Assembly (NCBI RefSeq): GCF_000003815.2
Contig: NC_049987.1
Location: forward strand, 13,205,434-13,269,433
Direction of reading: 5' to 3'
Origin: Branchiostoma floridae
Lineage: Eukaryota; Chordata; Leptocardii; Amphioxiformes; Branchiostomatidae
Length of the DNA: 64,000 nt
Shown: positions 48,201 to 60,200 of the stretch, piece by piece
How the letters are laid out: each line of letters starts with the position of its first letter
Numbering within the stretch: position 1 is the stretch's first letter
Made by a program: the position numbers and the translations under genes
Notes under the pieces: generated by a model
Databases searched by the model: none
Seen by the model: the letters and a program-made list of their open reading frames with translations, nothing else
What the model was told of the DNA's origin: nothing

Positions 48201-51200
48201 AATAAAGAATCCCGAGTCTCCATAATTGTGGTTTACTTGTGAAATTCATGTTGAATAGAATGGTGCAAAGCTATACATATATTGAGTCTGTAATTTGATT
48301 CACTCAGTGTTGTGGTAAACAGTATAATAAAAAAGTCTACTCGTCCAGACTATTTTACATATGGTATTATAACTGCCCTCTGGCTACTAAGATGTGTTTG
48401 AAATAAAACATCATGAACCGCGTATCATTACCATGTAGATATCAATATAGTAATGTGGAAATTAGTATAGTGATGGTAACACACTCGTATATGAAGACAG
48501 AAAATTATTCATTTTCTCATTTACCAGATGCAAGTACGAGCGTCAGCAATGGGTGGACTCCACCTTCTTACCCATCCCTGGAGGCCACGGACTGAACATT
48601 ACTGAAGAGGGGTTCGGGCAGCTTGAGGTCCGGCTCTCCATGTTCCCCACAAGTCAGTACCAGAGTCAGTACCGGGCCAACCAGTTCCCCATCCACATCA
48701 AACTGCGTCAGCGCGTCTACATGCAGCTAGAGGCTCAGGGTCACGGCAAGAAAGTATCTGTGCTGGCGCTGAACTGTAAGGCAACCATGTCACCTGAACC
48801 TAACGACACCCTGCAGTATCAACTCATCAACGACGGGTAGGCATGACACGACAGAAAGTACAGCGACTTTAAACTCTAACTAAAAATCTCTACTAATTCA
48901 ACAACATAGGATAATAATAAAAACTCCATACAATCGGAGGTGGGGCTAAACATGAGTTTCACAATTTTTCTAATCACAAATCAATCTTTTATGTATTTAC
49001 CTATCTTAGCATTAGAAGGGCTGTCGGATCTAAAGATATTGTCAAATCTACTTCTGGTACCGAGTATCGTAAAATCTGTAGAGTTTAGACATAGGAATGC
49101 GAATGACTTATTGTGCAACATTTCATACATAGGACACTCCATGACGAAATGAAATTCATTTCCAATTGAGACGTACAGCATAGTAAATACTCATGTCTTA
49201 TTCTTTGGTCTGAAAGGCAACTTGAGAAAGATTTAACCTAGGATTTAACTTGTTTTCTCCAGTTGTGCTTCTGACCCAACCCTGGATATCTTCAGTATCG
49301 ACGACCCCGGTAAGGAACGCTTTGGTTTTGAGGCGTTCCGCTTCATCCAGGAGGTGAAGACGGTGTACGTGCACTGTGAGGTGATGGTCTGTAACGCCGC
49401 TGATCCTGGGTCTCGCTGTGCAAAGGTTTGTTTTATAGTTAGTACTGTATACTGTGCAGATTCCTACCTTGAGGAACATGCCCAAACGTTTATCATCACA
49501 GATACGTTTTGTGTGGTCATTCTGGATAAAGTTCATATGTTGTTGTTTCGATATGACGTGACAAACATACTCTCCACATTGTATTTTCAGGGTTGTGTTT
49601 CGAGACGCAAAAGGACCGCAGGCGAGAAAATCGACATGATCGGTCGTCACGTGATCCGCATGGGGCCAATCATTGTAGACGATAGCGAAGCAGGTACACA
49701 TTCATTTGCATTTTATTAAGTCTGCTTTTCAAATACCATTGGCGTTTTTACCCTTAAGCAAGTATACGTAATAGACCTACACACCGACAGATAGCCAACA
49801 AGGGAAATCATATTATTTTGTGTGCTCGTGATTTTGTTTTTAGCTAGCTCTCGGGGCAGTGAGGAGGTTGTTTAAGTTTCGTCTTAAAGCTGCTTTTGGA
49901 AGTTTGTTTTGAAAGAAAGCTCAAAAGGTTTCAGGGATCGTAATAACATTTAATATGAAGATAGGTAGATGCAAAGAAATCAGGACTCATTTGCATAATT
50001 CACAAGAAAATGCTAGAATATGTATAAATGTCATACTTTGAACAAATGCTGTTATTTGTGTTGATCAACTGATCCGATTTACCTAAAGGGGGCATCATTT
50101 GCATAAGCTACGAGAAAGATTCATAATACGTCAGTAGTAAATGTGTTAAACATTATTTGGTGGTAGTCGTGGAACTCTGTTGTTGTTACCGTTATTGTCG
50201 GTTCAGGATTGCACATAGAGTTGGTCCAAGTTCAGAGTATATATTTTTTTCCATTTTATTGAGAATCAACTAGCAGTATACAATGGTAGTCGCATGTCCA
50301 CTGAATTGTGCTGATTTATCACAAAAATCAACTATGCATTCTGGTAGACTCCGAGTTACGATAACAAAAACACATACTGGTATCAATTAACTCACGAGAA
50401 CGATATGTCCATTCGCCATTTGACTCATTATCAAGGAGTTTACTTAGTAGATTACTCATCTCAAAAATATATAGCGAAGTACATTCGAGAGTACAGCATC
50501 TTGTCTGAAGGTGCACCTTGTGAATAATTTAGTGGTACTAATTAATTACCTAATTCATTAGGCTGTTTCCGGTGATCGGTAAACTACTGATAGAACATTA
50601 GTATACTTGTTAAGTCGTTGTTACACTTGACCTTTTTACAAAGTTTTATGGCACTGTACTATTCTAAAATATAAAACTACAATAAAAGAGATCCCGAACT
50701 TACTTTTCCCCAATGTTTTGCCTATAATATTGTACAAAATTAGTACCTGGAATTTTCCCATGGTTCAAACGTTTCTATGCATTTTTATGCCATGTACACT
50801 TGTATTTGGTATTCAGAGTGTTTTAGGCGTAGCTAAGGATACATGTAACTTGAGAAAGTTTACTTTTTATATAATCCAACCAAATTTAAACCTCTTGCAT
50901 TTTGTGAACTACGTTTGGGTCTTCAGTATTTGGCCTTAGGAATAGGTTGTCCCATATCTACATCATCAGTCTTAAGCTTATAATGATGGTATGTATGGTC
51001 ATGTGGAAGGTGTTTGAAATGCAAATACTGAACGCAAAAAGTCATAACTACATCCTTTAACTTCTTTTCAGTCACCACAACACAGAAGGTTATCATGCCT
51101 GTATACTGACTACAGGCGTTCTTCACGTGGGTTATGATGTGAGCCTTACATAAAGCCTCGTCCTTACAGTGTATGTCTATGTGATACACCCTGCCCCGGG

Positions 51201-54200
51201 GAGTCATGTAACTCCCGCCGAAACTAAGACTCTTGGCGGCCGGTACATTCGAGTCGACAAGGATGTAGCAGCCCGCTTCTACTAACTTCTTCATGTTGGG
51301 TTCAGAAAGTTTGTACGGGTCCCAGTCAACAAGCAACAAGCCTCCAGAAAGCACGGTAGCCGAGAAGGCCGGCGGAAGCAGGCGGTGGATGTCTGCAGGT
51401 CGGTAGGGTACGAGGGCCGGGAGGCACATCTGGGCGTCTGTCAGCCGGTCCTTCCTGGGGGTTGCGTCCCAGCAAAAGTACATGACATTCTAAAGAGACA
51501 AAGTAGAAATTGCTGACGTAATACTCGAGATGAATGTGATTTCAGATTAGGCCAGTCATGTTTCTATCTTTTCAGTGTGGTATTGTGTTAAGCACTGACC
51601 GGGTGGTATAACAGTGTAAGGTTGTGCAATACACTGACTGGGATATTACATTGTGGGATTGTGCTATACACTGACTGGGGTATTACAGTAGTCACGGGAT
51701 TGTGCTATACACTGATTATGCTAAACATGCCATACAATACTTACAATAACATATTTGGTCCTGTAGGGCGCATCGCGCCACTCTAGTCCCAGAAGCACAG
51801 TAGTCACTGAGTGGGATATAACAGAGTGGAATTCTGCTAAACAGCTTTATAGGCCATACAAATCACTTACAATTACAGATTTGGTCTTGAAGGGCAGGTC
51901 GTACGCGTTGTCCAGACGTTTGAGGTCTTGTCGCTCTGTGTCTCTCAGTACATGCACTACTTTGGGATGTCGCCCCGACATTTCTAGAAACTTTGCCAAG
52001 TGACGAACTCTCATGGCAGCTATAAACGTTCTTGAAAATCTCCTGCCTTGCATTTTCTTCGCCATGCGCATGGTTTTAGCAACCCAGCTTTCTCCGCCAT
52101 CCCGCAAAAAGTGCACATCGAGGAAGACCTATTAAAGGGAAAAATAACTAGAAAGGCCGACATTTGCTTGGGAGCAAATACAGCATATTGCAATCCATCT
52201 TCATACGTATGTCAAAATGTACTGTTCCATATCAACCTTTTGCAGGAGTTGACCTGTCCTAAAACATCATCCCGCTCCAAACTTTATTTTACCCCCCCAT
52301 ACAAGAATGGACTCTTCCAGAACACCCCTATCTATGCAAAATGGACTGGTCTATGTGGCCCATTTTCCATTAATAGTGCTAAAGCTACCCCAATACCAAA
52401 TTCCAGATCAGTTGGCTTTTTCATGACACAGGAAGCAAAAATATACATTTTTGATCAAAAATGGCAAAAAAATCCCAAATTTAAGAATTTTCAATAGGTG
52501 TGAATTGAACCCTGTGCCCACATACCGTACGCACCTTCATACCAAATCTACGACCATTTGGTTTTCATACATAGGCACAGGAGCCAAAACTTAACATTTT
52601 TAGTCTATAAAAGACAAAAATCCCAAAATTCAACAGTTTAAAGTAATGAATGCCCAAAGTGAAAATGAAGTACTGTGGGCACTTGCCAGTCACACCTTCA
52701 TGCCGAAATTCAGGTGATTAGGTTTCCATACAAGGTTGTAGGAGCCAATTATACACATTTTTAGTCAGAAATGGCCAAAACCCCCAAAATAACTCATTTT
52801 TAAAGTGACCTATGAAGAAAGTGTTGATAGAGGTCTGTGCTCATATGTCCAATGCACCTATGTACTAGCCTCTACCAGGCTTCGTGGTACAGTGTGGTTT
52901 GGAGAATGTCCCTACTCGGCCGGCTGACTCCCCTAGCGTACTGTATTTACTCTATTTGACCAATTTCTACAATTAGACCACCAAACCACGAAGCCAGGTA
53001 GAGGCTACCTATGTACCGAATTTTCAGGTTATTAGGTTGTAATACCAGGGCACAGGGGCCCAAAATATATATATTTGGTCTAAAAATGACCAAAAACCCT
53101 AAATATTATAATTTCTAAGGCCTCTATCAAAAAAGTGGATAAAGAGCCCCGGGGTATTTGCTATCTTTACCTTCATGCCAAATTTCTGGTCAAAGTTCAG
53201 GTCATTTGGCCCCAAAATGAAAAAAAGTTGAATGCATTTGAAAGTTTGGCAGGAGAAGAAGAAGAGGGGGAGACCGAGCAAAAAACAATATACATGTATT
53301 GCAAATCCATACTGTAGTATGGATTGCAATATAAGAATAGTTATATAGAATGTTCCGTTCGGTATCAAAACCTATGTGTAATGATTCACAACACCATACT
53401 GTCCAGGTTTTTTTTCTATTTGGTCTTGGACAATGAAAATGTGGCACTGCACTCAAATTTGTAACTTATACTAACAGTGCTCGCCAGTTTGTTGACAGGC
53501 TTCGCAATAAGGTATTAGTAAGACATTTCAATCTAAGTTCACGTTATAATTTTGTAGGTTGTTATTTCAGTCTTTGCTTGCAGTTCGTCCTGTCAACATT
53601 CGTGTCAACTTTCTGAAAAAAGTTTTTATCTTTGCCACCCCCTCCCCCCCAATGTTACTTATGCACATTTTACCACTTCCCCATCGAGCTCCACCAGGAG
53701 AAACACCGTATCGGGATCGTCCACAAAACCGTGAAACTTGGCCGGCAGGTAGTCAAACCCGTCCCGAAAGGTGTCAGGAGACGCCATGGTCATAACGGCC
53801 TGGTAGTCGTCGTGAGTCGCCTCTCTCACAGTCATCCGGGATAACAGGTCTTCGTCCTAAAACAGAAGCAGGATAGCTTCAGAACTACTGATCTAGAGTT
53901 CCGCGACCCCGTACTTATTACATATATCACAATGTATCAACTCCATATCTCATGACGTTAGAATTCGATCTTAGTTACATATATTAAAAAATGGGAAGTT
54001 CTCAGAATTTACCGCAAATGTGTTATTAATGTCTATCATCAATGATACAAATGGGATTGTTATTCACATGACTTATAGTGAGTAATGATATAAAGGAACG
54101 ATCCCCTTCTGTTTCAATAGTTTGCCAAGGGTTCAAGGATTCGGAATTTGACCTGGGGTGTCCTTGCCTGTTTGTACGGCAATTTTTGAATTAACGACAG

Positions 54201-57200
54201 TGGTTCAAATAACTGACACAGGCCCATAAAGATTTCAACAGCCCAATTAGTCAATGCTATACTTTATGAGAAGGGCATTTGTCACTATTGTACTAGTACG
54301 TGGTTGAAGACACTGTTATTTACTGAGAGGAGAGGTGACCTTGGCGCAAGCTGATTAGGAAATGACGTACCCTGCAGCTGGTTGAAAGGTGGCGTGTTTG
54401 GATAGTTAGGTTCATTACGTCCTTTCACGGCCTACTGGAAGGATTTGTTAAAACAGCCAGCTAGTGCATGAAAAGCAAAAGGTCCAGATGTTGAGAACTT
54501 ACCATTGCTCACGGAACAGATCAAAATCGTGCACAACGAGTGACCTCAAGCTGCAGGGGCGGCACGTTTATATAGTGGTGGCGTCAATACGTGTTTCAAG
54601 TTCAAAGGTTGTTTCCGGTTCCCTTAATGGTCTTACACTGAGTTGGAAGGGCTGCTAGGAGCGCGATTCATACATAGGTCATATTTCCAAACCGGTCCCG
54701 GCTGGGATGTTTTTGGAAACGAAATATGAAAATGTCGATCACTGATCATACAGAAATTCTCGTGACTACTTTTATTACGTTCTGTGCGTTTCGTTATCTC
54801 TCTTTAATAGATTGCATACATGCACATTGGGCAGCAAGTTTCTATTTCGTATTTACCTTAACCGACAAGTTTATGTTTTCTGTGCCGTTTCTGTGTCTGT
54901 GAACATTATAGCTCGAGACGATGTAGAGGGATATCATTCTACATTTGTATTTTGGTATTTTGTATGCTTGTGATGTTGTTTAGTATTAAATAGCTCTTCG
55001 GGCAAAGAGGAAGCTGTTTGAGTTTTGTCCTATAGCTGCTTTTTTGTATTAAAACTAAAAGGAACCGAGTTCAAAAAGGTTTGACGGATCGTTGTTTTTT
55101 AAATATGAAGATAGACAGGTTAAGTGATACTTGACATCATAAATAATGCTTGAAATATCAAAATTTTATAACGACGCTAAGGCCCATGCTAAGACATGTT
55201 GCATTCAAACGTGTAACATATGTTCTGAGTAAGACAGAAGAGGAGCATCAACGCGTATAAATAAAGTTAAAGAAGACCTTATGTGCATAATCAATATAGG
55301 AGAAAGCAGAATAGTTCCATAGTGGTAAATAATGGGTATTTCGTAATTCCGGCCTTTAAAAGTTAAGTGAAGTTAGTTGAACGATAAATGCAAATAAGGG
55401 AAATCAAGATCTGATTTTCATAATTTACATGGAAATGCTAGCAAAAATACTAGCTTTAAACTTTTGTTGTAAATGTAAAACTTTCTCACTTTTAACATAT
55501 TCTGTTATTTCGGGTTGATCAACTGATCTAATTTCTATAAAGGAGGACACATTTGCATAAGCTACAAGAAGGATTCATAATACATCAGTCGTAAATGTTT
55601 TTCAACATGTAGTGGTTGTCGCGGAACTCTCTTGTTGTTGCTGTTGTTGTTGTTGTCGGTTCAGGATTGTACATTTTTAATCCCTGCTAATTACACCAGA
55701 AACGATACTTGACCGGCTGGAGTTCGTCAGAGGTCAGAGTTTATCAATGAGAATTTCAAATATGTTTCGTGGTACATTCGAGAGTACAGCATCTTGTCTC
55801 AAAGGCGCACCTCAGGCCTTAAGGCTGTTGCTTGTGATCCACAGAACGGTTAACTACTGACATGGAGAACACTAGTGTACTTGTACAGTCATAGCCACAC
55901 TTGACCTTTTTAGAAAGTTTTTAAGTATTGTGCTGTTCAGAAAATATAAAGCTACATTCAAAGACATCCCGAAATTACTTTATTCCTGTGTTTTGCCTAC
56001 AATTGTAGTAATTACCTAGAATTTTGGATTATGTCCTCAGTATTTGGCCTTAGAAACAGGTTTTGCCATCCAGAAATTTTCAAAATCAAGCTCGTCATGA
56101 GTATAAGCATGGTCATGGGGAAGGTGTTTGAAATGCAGATACTGGACGCAAAAAGTCACCACTACATCCTTTAACTCCTTTTCAGTCACCATAACACAGA
56201 AGGTTATCATGCCTGTAAACAGACTACATGCGTTCTTCACGTGGTTTGTGATGTGAGCCTTACATAAAGCCTCGTCCTTACAGTGTATATCTATGTGATA
56301 CACCCTGCCCCGGGGAGTCATGTAACTCCCGCCGAAACTAAGACTCTTGGCGGCCGGTACATTCGAGTCGACAAGGATGTAGCAGCCCGCTTCTACTAAT
56401 TTCTTCATGTTGGGTTCAGAAAGTTTGTACGGGTCCCAGTCAACAAATACAGTGCTCTCAGAAAGTACGGCAGCCGAGAAGGCAGGCGGCAGCAGGCGAT
56501 GGATCTCATTGGGCTGGTAGGGTACGAGGGCCGGGAGAGACATCTGGGCGTCAGACAGCTGGTCCTTAATGGGTGTTGCGTCCCAGCAAAAATACATGAT
56601 ATTCTAAAAAGACAAAGTGAAAATTGCTGATGTCGATATTCCAGATGGAATGTGATTTAAGAATAGGCCATTCATCGAAATAAAAAACAAATAAGCAATC
56701 AAACAAACACTGTCTATATATCGGGACGGGCTCTGAAATCGTGATCACTCCGGATATGCTACTCGGAAAGTTTCAAACCGATGCCCCTTCGGATACTACG
56801 GGTCGCCCCGCAGGATACTGCGGTCTTTTTCTTTACTTTCGGAAGGGACCAGCGATCGATTCTATCAATGTTTTCGAGATTAGATTATGGTTAAAATCGG
56901 GCATTTTTGTCGCTGGGGTTGGAGCTGATTTTAAGTTCAAATCAAAAATCTACTGGGGCCCACTCTAGCCTCAGAAGCACAGTAGTCACTGAGTGGGGTA
57001 TAGCAGAGTAGAATTCTGCTAAACAGCTTTATAGGCCATACAATTCACTTACAATTACAGATTTGGTCTTGAAGGGCAGGTCGTTGTCTAGACGTTTGAG
57101 GTCGTGTCGCTCTGTGTCTCTCAGTACATGTAGTGTTTTGGGTGGTCTCCCTGATATTTCAATAAATTTTGCAACAGAACGAATTCTCGTGGCTGATGTG

Positions 57201-60200
57201 AATGTTTTTGAAAATCCCCTGCCTTGCAATGTTTTGGCCATGCGCATGGTTCTAGGAGCAAAGCTTTCTCCGCCATCCCGCAAAACCTGCACATCGAGGA
57301 AGACCTATTAAAGGGGAACATAAAAATAATTGGATGGAATGTTCCGTTCCGTATTCGGTATGTTTACTGATTCATAACACCATATTCTTCAGTTTGTTGG
57401 CAGACTTTGCAATAAGATTTTACCAAGACATTTCAATCTGTCATTTTTACGTCATAATTTTCTAGGTTGTTAGCTCAAGCAGCCTTTGCTTCCACTTCTT
57501 CTTGTCAACGTTCGTTTCAATTTTCGTAAAAACGTTTTTATGAGGATTGTATCTATTAGTGAGAAAATGTGATAGCACCCGTCTATCCCATTACTTCACT
57601 AGTCAGAGAAAATAATGATAGCGCCCCTCTATAACGTTATTACACTAGCCTATCAAAACACAGTCCAAATTTGTGTCTAATAGAGAAAAAAATGTCATAG
57701 GATCCCTCTGTCACTAGTATATAGACAATTATGGAAACAACCGTTCAAAAACACAACTTTCCCCACAATTTCCCACGCTTTCTATCTTAAATTACTATTC
57801 ATGGCTTAATAAATGTGTTAAATAATCAGGTCTGTCTTATCACCCCCCCCACAAATGTTACTTATGCATATTTTACCACTTCCCCATCGAGCTCCACCAG
57901 GAGAAACACGGTATCGGGATCGTCCACAAAACCGTGAAACTTGGCCGGCAGGTAGTCAAAACCGTCCCGAAAGGTGTCCAGAGACGCCATGGTCATAACG
58001 GCCTGGTAGTCTTCGTGAGTCGCCTCTCTCACAGTCATCCGGGATAACAGGTCTTCGTCCTAAAACAGAAGCAAGACAGCTTCAGAACTAGATCTAGACT
58101 TCTTTACTTACCACATGCTTCTACGACCCCATACTTATTACATATATTACATTGTATCAAATCCATATCTAATGACGCTAGAATTCGATCTTAGTTACAT
58201 ATATTACAAATAGGAAGTTCTCATAATTTACCGCAAATGTGTCTATTATCAATGATACAAATGGGATTGTTATTCACATGACTTATAGTGAGTAATGATA
58301 TAAAGAAACGATCCCCTTCTGTTTCAATAGTTTTGCAAGGCCAAGGGTTCGGAATTTGACCTGGGGTGTCCTTGCCCGTTTACACGGAAATTTTTGACTT
58401 AACGACAGTGGTTCAAATAACCTTAACAGACCCATAAAGATTTCAACAGCCCAACTAGTCAATGCTATACTTTATGAGAAGGGCATTTGTCACTATTGTA
58501 CTAGTACGTGGGTCGAAGACGCTGTTGTTTACTGAGAGGAGAGGTGACCTCAGCGCCAGCTGATTTGGAAATGACGTACCCCTGGTTGAAAAGTGGCGTG
58601 TTTGGATAGTTAGGTTCATTACGTCCTTTCACGGCCTACTGCAAGGATTTGTTAAAACAGCCAGCTAGTGCGTGAAAAGCAAAAGTTCCAGATGTTGAGA
58701 ACTTACCATTGCTGACGGAACACATCAAAATCGTGCACGACGAGTGACCTCAAGTTGTAGGGGCGGTATGTTTATATAGCTGAGGTGTGTTGCAAGTTCA
58801 AAGGTTGTTTCCGGTTCCCTTAATAGCCTTGCACTGAGCTGGAAGGGCCGCTACGAGCGCGATTTATGCATAGGTCATATTTCCAAGCCGGTCCCGGCTG
58901 GGATGTTTTTGGAAACGAAATGTAAAACTGGATCACGGAACATACAGAACGTATTCTCGTGACTACTTTTATTACGTTCTGTACGTTTCGTTATCCCTCT
59001 TAGATTGTATCTGCACAGTAGCAAGTTTGTATCTGGTATTTACCTTTACCGACATCTTTTCTGTGCCGTTTCTGTGTCTGTGAACATTATAGCTCGAGAC
59101 GATGTAGAGGGATATCAAACTATTTTGGGATTTTGTATGCTCGTGATGTTGTTTAGTGTTAGATAGCTCTTGGGCAGAGAGGAAGTTGTTTGGGTTTCGA
59201 AGTAAATAAAGACCTAATGTACATATAATCAATATAAGAGAAAGCAGTATAATACCATAGTGGTAAGTATAGAATACGACACGGTGTATTTCGTATCACC
59301 CGAGGTACCAGTCAGACCGCGGGTAGGATCGCCCGTTTCCACGCATCTTTATATCATATACACATGTATGTGTATTCATAGTGTTTCAGTGGGCGTATCT
59401 AAGGATACATGCAACTCGACAAATTCTACAGTCGCCGGCCTAAGTTTACTCTTAGTATAATCCAACCAAATTTAAACCTCTTGCAATTTGTGCACTACGT
59501 TTGTAAACGGTAATGTCCTCAGTATTTTGCCTTAGGAGCAGGTTCTGCCATCTCTAAATCATCAGTGTCAATGTCGTAATGAATGTATTCATGGTCATGG
59601 GGAAGGTGTTTGAAATGCAGATACTGGACGCAAAAAGTCATCACTACGTCCTTTAACATCTTGTCAATCAACACAACACAGAAGGTTATCATGCCTGTAT
59701 ACCGGCTTAAGGCGTTCTTCATGTGGGTTATGATGTGAGCCTTACATAAAGCCTCGTCCTCACAGTGTCTATGTGATACACCCTGCCCCGGGGAGTCATG
59801 TAACTCCCGCCGAAACTAAGACTATTGGCGGCCGGTTCGGTTGAGTCGACAAGGATGTAGCATCCCGCTTCTACTAGCTTCTTCATGTTGGGTTCAGAAA
59901 GTTTGTACGGATCCCAGTCTACAAGCACGGTACCCTCAGACAGTATGGCAGCCGAGAAGGCCGGCGGCAGCAGGCATTGTATGTCGGAAGGCTGGTAGGG
60001 TACGAGGGCCGGGAGGGACGTCTGGTTGTCAGTCAGCCCGTCCTTCATGGGGGTTGCGTCCCAGCAAAAGTACATGATATTCTAGAGAGACAAAGTAGAA
60101 ATTGCGGAAGTCAATTCTCTAAATGGAATGTGATTTCAGATTGGGCTATTCAGGTTTCTATCTTATCGGTTTCTTGGGACGGTCACCGAAATAAAAACCA

